64,000 nucleotides of DNA from positions 1-64,000 of the forward strand of contig JAMYHL010000074.1 in the NCBI GenBank assembly GCA_025531455.1, read 5' to 3'. Below the pieces are notes generated by a model. The model was not told where the DNA came from, did no database searches, and worked only from the letters and a program-made list of their open reading frames with translations. This DNA comes from Apiotrichum sp. Y4204 (Eukaryota > Basidiomycota > Tremellomycetes > Trichosporonales > Trichosporonaceae). Position 1 is the first letter of the stretch; each line of letters starts with the position of its first letter. This document shows, piece after piece, positions 21,143 to 33,596 of this stretch. A program made the position numbers and the translations under genes.

Positions 21143-23911
21143 TGTGAGAGATTGATCAAGAGTGCAGTATGTATATAGCGCTGGCGAGATGAGTGTGTGT
21201 GCGTGTACGTGGGTCGATAGATTATCGCAGTCGATGTCTCACCGAAGTCGGGGATCGGGGAGACGACAGCCAGGAGCAGCCAAGGAAGGGTTAGGGGTTA
21301 CACACACGAGGCAGCTGCCCAGCTGAAAGTATTCGAGCCGCGTTCTCAATCCGTCGTGCTGCGGCGCGATCGGGAAAGAAGCAATAGAAAGGAAAGATCA
21401 GATGAGACAAGGCGAGCGCAAAGTTGGTCGTTGGCGAGAGCGTGTGCAAGAATGTAAAGAATGAGAGAGAGAGAGAAAGACGGAGAGTAGGATTGTGTCG
21501 TCGTGTACTGAACACTCGGTGGAGGACTCGAGGATGCGACCAGGTATCGCTAGGATGCACCAGGATGAGGATGAGGATGAGGATGAGGTCGGTCAGTCCT
21601 GGATCCTGGATCCTGTAGCTATTTTCTGGTTTCCTCTGTCTTTGCGCCTTGCCCGTGGTGGTGCTGGTGGTGCTGGTGGTGCCCCCGGCCGCCCTTGCTC
21701 GCTGTGGTGCGCGCCCAGTATTTTCGGTCAGCTCGGGCCGTGTCCCCTTCTCTTGGGTCCCTTTTTTTCGGTCTGCACAGCCAGCGCGCCTGGAGAGCAT
21801 GCAGAGAGAGCACAGCGCACAGCGTCACACGGCCACCCGGCGCACAGCCAACACATCTCCGCTGAAGTCATCCCTCCCCTGGATCTCTAGCCTCTGGCCG
21901 CCTCCCCCGTCTCGTTTGCGTCAGCGGCGATGCGCTACCCCCCTGGACACCCCGGGCCACAACGCGCGCCACCATCAAGCCTGCCTGCAGTGCATGTTGG
22001 TGCATCGGCCCCCTGTACTCGGTCCGCAAAGCACAGCATGCGTTCTTGACGGGAGTCCGAGTGTCAAGGAATCAAGGATGCTGAGGGTATCCTTCGTTGC
22101 TGCATGTAGCATGTCCCCACCACGCGTCTGACGCTGCTATAACTGTGATGTAAAAGGGGACCGATTACCCTTCTGCCTGTTCTGGAGTGGCGGCAGGCCA
22201 GGAGGCCAGAGGGGAGGGAGGCACAGCCAAGAATTCCCATTATAGCCTCAGCCTCTCGGGCAGTTTTGGCTTCTGCCGGGTCTGCCGGGGCATTAAAAAT
22301 GCAGCCAATATGCCAGCATTTGCAGAACAGCGATCGACGTTCCACATGCATTCGCATTCCATGGTGACACATTCTCGGATCCAGCTGATCCTTCTGGTCT
22401 TCTGGTCTTCTGAGGACGCTGCATGACCATTGCCTTGCTGCGCGCAGCTCGGCAAGCTTCATGTGAAAGCGCACTGCCATGAGTTCATACGTGTGCTGCA
22501 TGCTTTGACCCTGCGGAATCGGGGACGGAGACTTTGCTCCGCCGTTTCGGCACCGCCTAGCGGGTCCCTTTGGTGCGAGTCTGCGAAACCCACCACCGTC
22601 CGACGCGTCCAGGTTGCGTGTTCAATCAATCCCTTTCTTTCCCCTTTTGGGCCTTTGGGAGGGCGTTTGGCGCTTGCCGGTTCCAGACGTACCAGGATAC
22701 CTGGATCTGGACCTCTGGGAACGAATCCAATCAACTGCACGATGTAACTGTTGTTGCGGCCCCTGGCGTGCCGCGTCTCAGCCAGGACATAGAAGGGAGT
22801 TGTGGAGATGCCACGTATTCAGTCTGCTCTGTCCGATCTTTCCTACAAGGACTGAGGGTGAAACAGTTGGGCAGACAGATGCGCAAGTTCGGAGGACACA
22901 TCGAAACTCACGGAGCCGTGATGGAGAGACCACTATCCTCTCACTGCACCGCTCATGTGTCGCGCCCAGCTATACGGCTCCGAGCTCGGACCCGTCTCGC
23001 CTCACTTATCACAGGCTCACAGGTGGCCAGTCGCCAGGCCGGCGGCCGGCGACCGGCGACCGATTCCCGTTCATATTCCAATTACGCCTCCTTCTGCACT
23101 TCTGGTACGCGCATGTCCTATCGTTCATCTCCTTTGTGGCCGCGTGGACTTTGTCGGAACGTTGGTGACCATGAGACAGACTAGCAACGCTGGCACCGGC
23201 CGCGGATCCCTCGAGGCTGTGGCGTCCACCGGGCGTGCTTCGTGGGGTCTGTGCGCGATCGCAGCAGGTGGCGTTCAGGATGGGCAGGGAAGAACGCGCA
23301 GAAGATGGACCGAGGGGATACGCAGATTGACTGCGGATGGGCCAGACTTGCGCTATTTGGCGCCCGAGGCCTGAGCGTACGGTCCTGATCGTCCTGAACG
23401 GCGGAACGTTACGTGACTGCAACGATCAGCACGCAGATCATACGCAGATGTGCGAGTCATCGATGCATGCACACCTGCATGACTTCAGCGATCAATGATC
23501 TGTGCTGGTACCCGTGCAAGCATGCCGTGCACAGTGTGGCGCTCGTTCTTGTCGTTCAAGACTGCCTCCTGACAGCTGCATTGTGAATCCATGCACTCCT
23601 GCCAACTTCCTGGTCGGTACGCAAAAACATCAATTTATCCTCGTGATTTAGAGGTTTGGAAAGAAATTCGAACAGGGGTCTTGTGGAACAGCTTCTGTGG
23701 TATTTGGTAAAAGACAAAACACTAATAAGTGAACGACCGTAACCACACCCCCGGTAAAATCATGGAAATATCGGTCCTTTATAAACACCTCAATCGCTGG
23801 CTCCTGGGGGCGGAGACTCTCCAACAACCCCGTACATGTCCGCGCGTTTCTGAATGGCCAGTGGAATTTGTTTTCTCGTCGCGCTGGCGTCAGCTTGATC
23901 CTCCCGCCCAC
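21143..23911. other. Gene-poor interval between PSD2 and NIT2
   Basis: About 2.8 kb. It holds the PSD2 promoter, a GA-rich run near 21465-21480, a (GATGAG)n microsatellite near 21563-21588 and a repeated GGATCCT near 21600. Several frames of 100-200 codons overlap on both strands (for example 22570-23184 plus) but none shows a domain, and their overlaps contradict each other. The last ~250 bp would be the NIT2 3' UTR. Confidence 0.5.
21563..21588. repeat. (GATGAG)n microsatellite
   Basis: Four to five perfect copies of the hexamer GATGAG lie in intergenic DNA upstream of PSD2. Simple repeat, likely length-variable. Confidence 0.7.
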
Positions 23912-24983
23912 CTACTTCACAATGCTGTTGTCAATTTCGCAGATGAAGAACTCGCCGCTTGCGTTGTATACCGCCTCGATGTCGGGCCCGCCCTCTTCGA
24001 TGCTTCGCAGCCGGCCGAGTTCCCGTCCCCATGGATCAACCGCCAGAGACTCGCCCCACGATGAGCGGTCCGGGTTGTGTGCGCCCCACTGCGCTGCAGC
24101 AAGAACATACACCTGGTATTGAATCGCGATCGCGCGGCAAAGTGTTGCTGCAGTCAGCGACCGCCAACCTCGGTCCAGTGACTCACGCCAATGGTCCTTC
24201 CCAGTCTTGAGAGTGAAAGCCGACGGGAAGGTGAGAATGTCAGCTCCCATACGAGTAAGGATCACTTGAAGTTCAGGAAAGCGGATGTCGTAGCAGATTT
24301 CAAGTCCGACGTTCCCCAGTCCTTCGACGGGAAGAGGGGGGACGATCTCGGTACCGGGGATAATGCGGTCCGACTCGCCCGTCCGTTTGGGAGGGTTCGA
24401 GCTCCCGTCTGCATTGGGGGGAGACTCAAGCTCAACATCAAAGAGATGGAGCTTGCGGTACCGCGCGCGCAGTGCGCCATCGGTGCCAATGAGGACGTGA
24501 GTGTTGAACACCCTAATACTGCCCTCTGGTTCAGAAATCGGCTCATGTATCTCCGGAACCTCGTGCACGCCCGCGGATATAGTTACACCTAGCTCCTTCG
24601 CAAGCTTTCTCAACCCAAGGGTATAGCCGTGCTCCGAGAGCGGCGAGGACAGGTCACGGCACTCTTGGGCCGATGTCGCGATGAAATCTGACGCCTCGGG
24701 AAGAAAGCATGCCTTTGGAATCAGTAAACAAAAGGCTCAGAGGAGCGGGTCAAAGACTCACCGTCGCGCCGGCCTTCACTGCATCACGAATGACGGCCGT
24801 GGAAATGGCGAGGTTATGCACCGGATCGTTCGTGGAACGGATCTGACACACCGCGACCTTTGGCATCGTAGTAATCTGTCGGACGAAGGCGCTGGATGTA
24901 ACTCGAACGGGACACGATGGGGCCCTAGGTTGCTTCAAGAGTGTTGGCGCGAACAGCGATTTAGAGATGTTGCGCAGAGGCAT
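23912..24983 (-). CDS. NIT2: Carbon-nitrogen hydrolase: deaminated glutathione amidase (Nit2/NIT1 type)
   Basis: Exons 24983-24762, 24712-24187 and 24147-23912 give 327 aa. Nitrilase-superfamily amidase that repairs deaminated glutathione in the cytosol and mitochondria. The catalytic triad is visible: E80 (FLPEASDF), K161 (RYRKLHLFD) and C214 (LEICYDIRFPE). The FLPEASD block is closer to yeast Nit2/human NIT1 than to omega-amidase. The 39-nt second intron (24186-24148) keeps the frame open if retained, but splicing restores the family-typical join HWPTLCRAIAIQYQVYV. Residues 1-39 are basic and hydroxylated with no acidic residues, like a mitochondrial presequence. M40 (codon at 24866) begins the conserved core PKVAVCQIRS, so two start sites may give two locations. 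The gene is divergent from REV3 across about 385 bp. Confidence 0.9.
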
Positions 24984-25368
24984 TACTTGGTCTTGAGAGG
25001 AAGAACGAGTGGCCCACTCTCTGCGAGCTGCGTTATCTGTTGCCCGAGCTCGCCATCCTGTCGGCTGAGAGCGACGTCTTTCTCAGCGACAATTGCTCCA
25101 TTCCGGAGACCCCACGTCACGTGAGATTTGTGTTGACTGGACCTCCACCATGGTTTGCCGCTCAGTGGAAACTCGGGAGGCCTGGAGATGAACAACAATC
25201 TCTCGACCACCGCTTTTGCTCCTTTTGTCAACCCAGCTTCCCATCCCATCATACCCATCTCCCAACAATGCAGACCCAAGGTGGTCCGGAGAGTGAGCAT
25301 CTCAGTCTTCTCAGCTGACAACAGGCGAGCCCGCTCTCCGCCTCCGGATCACCCATATTCTATCGTCA
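24984..25368. other. Shared divergent promoter of NIT2 and REV3
   Basis: A 385-bp interval between the two start codons. It includes a CACGTCACGTGA cluster near 25112-25123, holding an E-box-like CACGTG core that a bHLH or bZIP factor could bind. The site is seen directly; its use is inferred. Confidence 0.45.
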
Positions 25369-28300
25369 ATGGCGGGTCCCCTGCCAAACCTGCGCGTCCA
25401 CTACATCCCCCCGTCGTTGCCATCAGCGGTTCCGACCGGGCTGCTTCCGCAACAGCTACCTGTCATTCGCATCTTTGGTACCACACCAGCACACCAGAAG
25501 ATCTGCGCCAATATCCACCTTGTTTACCCTTACTTCTACGTGCCCTTCCCGATGGACTCACACGACCCACTTCGACCGGAACGCGTCATTGCATTGTGCC
25601 AGCGCTTTGCCGTGTCGCTCAACCACGCCATCTGTCTAGCACTAAGGCAGAACCCCACGGGACCTTCAGCCGCTGCAAACTTTGCAGGTGGGACGGACCC
25701 GCGACATCTGCATGTTGTGTCTGTCATGCTCGTCAAGGGTGTTCCGTTCTACGGATACCATGTGGGCTACAGCTACTTTCTGAAGGTATCGCTCGCAAGC
25801 CCGGCTCGGATGAGGATAGCGACCGAGCAGCTACGAAAACCAGTTGTTCTCGGACGCGAGTGGCAGCCGCATGAGGCTCATCTGTCCCACGTGCTCCAGT
25901 TCATGTGCGACTTTGACCTTTACGGTTGTGGTACGCTTGACATTTCCGGCGGTTTCTTTCGTGAACCATTACCCGATATTGATGCCTCAGACGCATCAGA
26001 TAATGACAAACTGATAACACGAGCATCCGTCCCCGAGCACATGATCTACTCCTTTGGCCTCTCGCCGCCGAAGGACACTTATACCGCGCTGGAAATCGAT
26101 ATCCTCCCGCACCAGATCATGAACCGCAACAGATTGACCCAGCGGCCGTTGCACCACGACTTTGTTGAACTGCTATACAATCCACTGAACCCAGAGGAGA
26201 AGCTTGTTCCGGCAATGAAGGAGCTGTGGGAGGACGAGCGCCGCCGGCGTGCAGCTCGAGGGCTGGGCACGACTGAGTTCGAGATGCTTCCCGTCAGTGG
26301 CGGCGGACGCGGCAGGTCCATGCAGGAGCTGGGGTACAAGCTTGAGGGCGAAGAGCGGCTGCCCAACCGTGGAGGCGACTGGAAGATCACGGACGAGTTG
26401 TGGGACATCATCGAGGCGCGCATGACCGCCGAGCGTGCTCGTCGCGGGCGGTTGACGTTTGACCTCTTCGCGGGCGATCTACGGAATGGAAAGAACGGTG
26501 AGAAGAGGAAGTACGACCGCGTGAGTGTGTGGAACAAGGGCATGCTATTCGGGCCATTGCTGATCGCCAGTGGGTTCTGACGACGTTCGAGGCTGTATCG
26601 GCGCATTGGCCAAAGGCGTATCGCACACAGCGCACCCAACGCACGCAGGCACCGTCGGCACGATCCCCCAAGACATCACCCACAAAGGATGGCCTACGAC
26701 CAAAGTCGTCATCGCAAACCATCCCGAGCTCTCCATTGGCGTTTACGGAGGAGGAAGATGAAGAGGACAACCCATTCGATCTACTCGCGACACAGGCATC
26801 ACAGGGTGAACGTGTTCTTGCCGAGGTGAACACCCATGCGGTTCAGCTCGAAGCCGAGGCAGAGCCGGAGGAACCGGAAGAAGATGAAGAAGATGCTGCT
26901 CAGATACGCCAGCACGAGGAAGCAGCTCGGCAACATGCACAGGAAGGCGAAATGTTCCGTGCGACGCAGAAGGCGCCAGAGGATTTTGACGATGAAGACC
27001 TCGACCAGCTTCTCAGGCAGGCAATCCCAGGCGGCGACACGCCTGTTTCTGCGCGCTCCACCTCGCGAGGGCCAAGAACGCCGTCTTCTTCCCGAACTAC
27101 AGATGGCCGCGGTTCCACCGGTCGGCGGAATCTGCAGCGCCGGGTCGAGGCAGCAGGTTTTGGCGACCTGAGCGCGATCATGGAAATGTCGTCTTTCACC
27201 CTGTCCTCGCCCAGTGCGAACCCGTACGCCGACCCGAAGACGCCGACAAGGGATCGTGTTTCACGGGATTCTCCAACACCTTCCTCTCTGGTTCGTAACA
27301 TCTTCTCTCGACCACGCGACGTCCTCGAGACTCCGACGAAGCCGTCCCAACGCTCAGCTGATGCCGTCGTCCTTCCTCGCCCTCAGCAAGCTAGTGGGTG
27401 GAGTCTTTCTCCAGTGCACTCTTCACCAGAACAGCCAAGTCCTACGCCGAAAGCCAAAACTCAACCGCCACTGCGGGAGATTACCGCCAGAGCAGCACCA
27501 CCACCCGCGCCCAATGCACAGCGCACGCCTGCAACGCCACTGCCTCCTAAACGTGACCAGACCCTCGCGATGTCGCTCACTCTTGCCAACACTCCACTAC
27601 TCTCGCCTACCCTTCCCTCATCTGACCGCCCAAAGAAGCGCGTGCGCATCTCGAGCCCGACGCACCCAAACACGGCCTCGCCCACTAAGTCAAGTGCATC
27701 CGCACCAGCTGATCCGTCGGATAACTCATCCACAACGCCACTCCCAACAAATGGCTGGGTATTTGCTGAACTCGCGCCCACCGTCCCGCAGGCAAGAAGA
27801 TCAATGGTGGAATGCGGACTCGACGAAGTCGAATACCACGAACCCTTCTACTCTGACCCAGTCGACGTTCCACCTCGCCCCAAGCTTTTTGCAGGCCGAG
27901 CATTTCGAGTCAAAACGAACAGCGTCTCTGGTCTTCCCGAATTTGAGTACGAGATTCCGCCCCCTCGTAGCTGGCTCAAGACGCGTCAGGATCGACATCG
28001 AGCACCTCCACAGCATGGATGGGAATACGCTTTTCCGCCCCCGTCACGCCGTTCTGTCGTGGAATTTTGTGCCAAGGAGGATGCGGTCCTTGCAGCAGCC
28101 GCGTCGCAACTTGCCGTGCCGACGCAGAAGAACAGGTTTGGGTTCAAGCTTTCACAGAAGAAGCCACAGCGCGAGGCGCGTAACATGTCGGTCTTGTTAC
28201 TCGAGGTATTCTCTCCATCAAGGCTGCAGCTGCTTCCTGACCCCGAAAGGGATGAGCTGGCAGCTGTCTTCTTCTGCTTTCAGAATGACCGGGAAGATCT

Positions 28301-30845
28301 TCCTGACACAACACGGCACGCCGGATACCATGCCGGCTACGTTGTTATCGACTCGGCGCAGGTGGTGGAACGGCGCGCGCGCCTGGACGGAGTCCCCTGT
28401 TACTATGTTGATAGCGAGCTTGACCTGATCAATTGGGTCATCGATTCAGTTAAAGACTGGGATCCAGACGTTCTCGCTGGGTGGGAGCTACACAACGCCT
28501 CGTGGGGGTACCTCTCTGCTCGTGCTCTGGAGGCTTTCAGTAAGGGAGAGCAATAACGGCAGGGGCTGACGGCAGGCATGTCGCTCACGTCCGAGCTCTC
28601 GCGTATAATCTCCAGTGACGGCCCGATGCGCAAGGACGCGTACTCCGAGCATCACACATCCTCGTTCAAAGTTACCGGGAGACATGTACTGAACATTTGG
28701 CGCGTCCTTCGCGGTGAGGTGACACTCAACACGTATACGTTTGAAAATGTGGTGTTCCATGTGCTGCATCAACGGTGAGCTGTCCTTGTCCCTTGAGGTA
28801 GGCCTTCTAAGTCCATCGCTCACAACAGCATTCCATACTACACTGCGGCCAGTCTGACGGCCCTGTGGAAGAGCAAGACGCCGGAGAACACCGTCCGCGT
28901 GCTTCAAATGTTCTTCCAGCGCGTCGTCATCTATGCTGAACTGGTCGACGCTGCTGAGATCATCTCGAAGAACGCCGAGTTTGCCCGTGTCTTCGGTGTC
29001 GACTTTGACGCGGTCATCTTCCGCGGATCACAGTTTAAAGTCGAGTCCTTCATGTTCCGCATCGCCAAGCCGGAGAGTTTTGTGCTCGTCACCCCCTCGA
29101 AGCGCCAAGTAGGACTGCAGAACGCGCCATTTGCGGTACCTCTCATCGCTGAGCCCGAGTCAAAGTTCTATCCTCATCCGATCGTCGTGGTGGATTTCCA
29201 GTCGCTGTACCCCTCTGTCATGATCGCGTACAACATCTGCTACTCCACTTGTCTTGGGAGGGTGGAGAAATTCAAGGGCACGGACAAGTTTGGCTTCACG
29301 GAGCTGAAAGTCGCGGACGGCCTCCTCGAGCTCCTAAAGGACTATCTCACGGTGACGCCCAACGGAATGGTCTTTGTCAAGCCAGCGGTACGCAAGTCCC
29401 TACTGGCCAAAATGCTTGGCGAGATTCTCGATACGCGCGTCATGGTCAAGAACGCGATGAAACATGCGCGCGGGGACAAGTCGTTGCTGCAGATGCTGAA
29501 TGCGCGCCAGTTGGGTCTCAAGCTGATGGCCGTGAGTTAAGTCCATCCTCTTCACTCAACTCACACACAGAACGTCACGTATGGATACACTTCCGCGACG
29601 TTCTCAGGTCGCATGCCGTGTATCGAGATTGCCGACTCGATTGTTCAGACGGGACGAGAGACGCTGGAGAAGGCACAAGAGCTGATCCATTCGCGTGAAG
29701 ACTGGGGCGCGACGGTCGTGTATGGTGATACCGACTCGCTGTTCATTGCCCTCCCTGGACGGTCCAAGGAGGCGGCATTCAAGATTGGGCATGACATCGC
29801 CGACACGGTCACGGCTACCAACCCGAAACCTGTAAAGCTCAAGTTTGAGAAAGTGTACATGGGCTCGGTCCTCATGGCAAAGAAGCGTTACGTGGGGTTC
29901 AAGTATGAACACCCGGACGAGACCGAGCCGGTGTTTGACGCCAAAGGCATCGAGACAATCCGGCGCGACGGCTTCCCTGCCCAGCAGAAGATCGAGGAGG
30001 TGTGTCTCAAAATGCTGTTCCGCACGCAAGACCTCTCCCAGATCAAAGAGTTCTGCCGGCAGGAATGGACAAAGATCCTCCAAGGACGGGTCTCGATTCA
30101 GGACTTTATTATTGCAAAGGAGGTGCGCCTGGGCACGTACTCGTGAGTCGTCCACCTACATTTGTCGTGCTAGCTGTGCGCTGACTCTAGCGAAAAAGGC
30201 GTTCCCCCACCAGGCGCGGCTGTCGCGTACCGGCGTATCCTGAAGGACCCGCGCGATGAGCCGCAGTACGCGGAACGAGTGCCATACGTCATCTCGAACA
30301 CTCCCGGCCGACGGCTGATCGACCGTGCACGCACGCCGGGCGAGATGCTCGCCGCACCGTCCCTCGGCATCGACGCAGAGTACTACATCCGCAACCTGCT
30401 CATTCCCCCGCTGAGCCGAATCTTTAACCTCGTCGGTGCAGACGTCGAGGCATGGTACGAGACCATGCCACGCACGAAGCGTGCGGGGCGGTACGGCGCC
30501 GTCGGGCCCGCGACTGTGAACAACGCGGGAACGCGGATCGACGCGCACTTCCGCTCGACGCACTGCGTCGTCTGCGATGACAGGTCAGACGGCGAAAGGG
30601 TGTGCGCGCCCTGCCGTGCCGAACCGGACAGGGCGGCGCATGCCCTGTTGCGAAGGGAACAGGTGGCGCAGCGACGCGTTGCGGATCTGCAGCGTATCTG
30701 TGCGAGCTGTGCAGGCACGCCGCCCGCTGAGCCGATTCTCTGCGCCAGTATCGACTGCCCTGTCACCTATGCCCGAGCGGGGGCGGAGCGCGATGCCGCC
30801 GAGCTAGCGGATGTGCCGGAATTGATTGCAAGACTGGAATGGTAG
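25369..30845 (+). CDS. REV3: DNA polymerase zeta catalytic subunit
   Basis: Six exons (25369-26520, 26571-28539, 28576-28774, 28829-29531, 29571-30142, 30191-30845) sum to 1,749 aa. The family-B polymerase of translesion synthesis, acting in the nucleus with Rev7. The N-terminal domain has YPYFYVPFP and GVPFYGYHVGYSYFLKV. A Ser/Pro-rich linker spans about 400-850. The degenerate exonuclease-like domain includes VLLLEVFSPSR and KDWDPDVLAGWELH. Polymerase motif A is DFQSLYPS (~1229), motif B KLMANVTYGYTSATFSGR spans the fourth intron, and motif C is YGDTDS (~1392). The C-terminus carries eight cysteines in two clusters (CVVC and CAPC; CASC, then CASIDC) from about 1657 to 1725: CysA zinc and CysB iron-sulphur sites. 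The QSLYPS form of motif A is typical of Rev3, not Pol delta. Each splice join falls within a conserved block, so the structure is secure. Confidence 0.96.
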
Positions 30846-31417
30846 TTGTGTCCTGTTGTACGGTAATCTGTTTGTATCACGATGTATCATACCATACTCT
30901 TGTAACGCACAGCTGACGGGGAGACGTCGTCCGCAGAAGATAAGATAATGGGTTCCCTGGGTCAGTGTGCCTGTCGCGGCGAGTCTCGTCGTGATTGTGT
31001 CAGTGGTACCATCTTTGAGCATCTTCTCGCAACGTTCTGGGGAGCGGTAACTTCACAACCTGCGACAACTTGTTCCATTTTCCATACGCACAACAGAGTT
31101 CTCACAACATTAAAGGCGCGGTGGCCTACAACCCCAAGCTGCTCCCATACCCTCCATCAATCCCATCGCCCCATTCCTCCAACGTCCCCAGCTCCTCCCC
31201 TCGCTCTTACTCCTTGCGCCTAAGACTATGCAATTGCGGTGTTCGGTGTTCGGTGTTCTTTCTCCGTCTGGCCTGTTTGTTGTCGTTCTGCTTGTCCGGG
31301 CCGTACTGTGGTGTAAATTAATCGTCTTGGTCTGCCGTGTCGTTTGACGTGTCTCGCCTGATTTTCGCCGGTCAATGTGGATGGAGGTACGAGTACTGAT
31401 AACGTCGATGTTCCAGC
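30846..31417. other. Convergent 3' interval between REV3 and the WD40 gene
   Basis: About 570 bp between two stop codons on opposite strands, so both 3' UTRs should lie here. No gene is recognised. Confidence 0.5.
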
Positions 31418-33596
31418 CTATGCCATGGACCAGGTGCCGCCCTCTCCACCGCCGTAGCGGCGGAGGTCCCATTCGACGACCGTCCGCTCTGTGCCGGCAT
31501 ACAGCCAGTCACCGGTGGGATCAAACGCGACGCCTGATATGCCCCAGTGCGGCGTGTCGACGCCGGTGCGCGTCTTCGGCTCAGGGTGCTCGCGTGTGCC
31601 AGCCGGCACAGGGACGACGACGTGCGTGTCAAACGTGCGCGCATCGATGATGTGGATGTTGGTCGACTCTTCCGAGAACACGAGGAGGTCCCGCGACGAG
31701 CCCTCGGGAGAGAACTTGACAACACGGGCAGCTTCGCGCCCCGATGAGGAAGTCACCTCTTCCTGGTGCAGGTGGCCGACACCATGATCGTGTTCGTGTG
31801 CTGTGGGCGAAACAGGGGACGAGAAGAACATGGCCAGCGGGCGCGACGACCGATGGTCCCATACCGTCACTTGGCCGTCCTGCGACGCGACAGCAAACTT
31901 GCGTCCGTCCTTGCTCCACGATGTGGAGAAGCACCAGTCGGTGGCCGCTGTGTGTGAGCGAGATTGGGTGTAGGAAAGGACAACACGGGGCACCCACCCT
32001 TGTAAACATCGATCTTGCGGAACTGCCGTCCGCCGTCAATCGCTTCGTAGAGATACACCTCCTTTGAATCGCCGACTGTGACCATTGTGCGCAGATCAGG
32101 CGAAAGGGACGCTGGTGGGTTAGCTTGGATAAGTCCCACTCAATACCCACCATGGTTGACCGGCACTTTGAAGCGCGTGCCGCCGACGAGCGACAGTCTG
32201 CGTGGCTCGCCGCCCTGGTCACGCAACCGCTCGCGGCGTGAGATCTCCGCTGCGCGCTCCTGCCTTAGACGCGTGTTGCGGCGCATACGCGCTTCGACTT
32301 CGCTGTCGCCTGACGGGTTGCGAGCACGGTACGCACTTGCGCTCTCGCCGAGGTAGCGCGTGCCGCGCAGACTGAGCTCTGTAGCACCGACAGAGGCGCT
32401 GGGAGACGTGGTGCGCGAGCTGCTGGCATCACCCAAGACACTGGGCTCCGCGTGGGGAACAATGCCCTCGTTCAAGCCGATCATCGTATCGTAACCAAAC
32501 GTCGAGCCCATGAACAGCGTGCGCTGCAGCGAAGTCGCAAACGGCGCGCGGTCGCGATACCGCTCCAGGCGCTCCGTATCGCCGCTCTGGGTCTGGCGCA
32601 TGGCGCTCAGTGCCGGAGCTGCGGCTGCGGCGGGAGGCTCCCACTCCGTGCTGGGCTCCGGCTCGGCGGCGGGACGAAGCGAGAACATCTTGACGGTCCT
32701 GTCATTGTTGGACACCAAGATGCGGGGCATGTCGACGCGCGCGCGGCGCGAGTCGCCGGACGCGGTCGAGTGCGAGTGCGTGCTGCCCCGGCGCGAGGTG
32801 ACGTACTGCGGTCCGTGGCGGTGGCGATGGCCGTGGTCGTGACGGTGGCCATGAGCGCCGCCGCGGACGGGGATGCGCGGAGCATGACCAAACGGGAGCG
32901 AGTTGGGATAGGTCGCCACGGCAGGTGACTGGACCTCGTCATAATCGACAATGTCCCAGTCCGAGGTGACATCGCCATCATCGTCGTCGTCGTCGTCGAC
33001 ATACGTTTCTGCGTCGCTACCGTCTCCATCTCTGAGATCATCGTCGTACCCCGCGTGTCGGCGCCGACACTCTGCCTGGCGCTCGGCCCAGCCGCCGGGG
33101 TACGATGGAAGGATGGCTATCGCGTTGTTGATCCATCCAGAGGGCAGGCGCATGTTCAGCTGAAAGGGCCTTACAGGAGGTGCGCGGCGATACAGCCCTT
33201 CCTGCGGGAGGTCGCAGAGGAAGAGCTCGGCCTTTTGGCCACCACAAGCAAAGATTGCGCCACTGCTGTCAGCTGACAACACAGTGTGAGTAGCGAAGTG
33301 CTCACTTTGTGGTGATGCACGTCGGCACAAAGCTAAGCTTAAAGAGCTCGTTCGTCGTGCTGTCGCGCACTTCCACCGGTGCGGGCTGGGCGCTCGGCTC
33401 GGCGGGGTCGTCGGGCGCATCCCACCGCTGCTCGTAAATGGCGCTGCGGTGGGGGTACAAGACATGTCCGCGGCGGAGCGGAAGGATGAGGTCGCGAAGC
33501 TGGGGGTGCGAGATTGAGACCTGGGCGGGGAGAACCGCCGACGGCACTAGGTTCACGTCGCGCAGCTCCGAGCTGTCCAGGAGCGTGGGGCCATGT
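31418..33596 (-). CDS. WD40-repeat protein, DUF2415-like (5' exon not located)
   Basis: Four exons are clear: 33596-33306, 33265-32151, 32111-31998 and 31947-31418. The first starts after a CTAAC...CAG acceptor in phase 2, so at least one upstream exon with the ATG is missing from my model. Beta-propeller pieces: PQLRDLILPL with VLYPHRSAIYE; SGAIFACGGQKAELFLCDLP; MPRILVSNNDRTVKMFSL; SLSPDLRTMVTVGDSKEVYLYE; WCFSTSWSKDGRKFAVASQDGQVTVWD; and WGISGVAFDPTGDWLYAGTERTVVEWDL at the C-terminus. A loop between blades has an acidic run (YVDDDDDDDG) and a His/Arg-rich segment (HGHRHDHGHRHRHG). Fungal proteins with this layout carry DUF2415 and have no settled function (S. pombe SPAC2A9.03-like). The His-rich loop could bind metal; that is speculation. 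The WD40 fold is firm; the exact family is less so. Confidence 0.82.

Noticed and set aside
27214..28428. Plus-strand frame of about 400 codons overlapping REV3 exon 2
   Set aside because: Other frame of the REV3 linker; the REV3 frame continues into conserved motifs on both sides.
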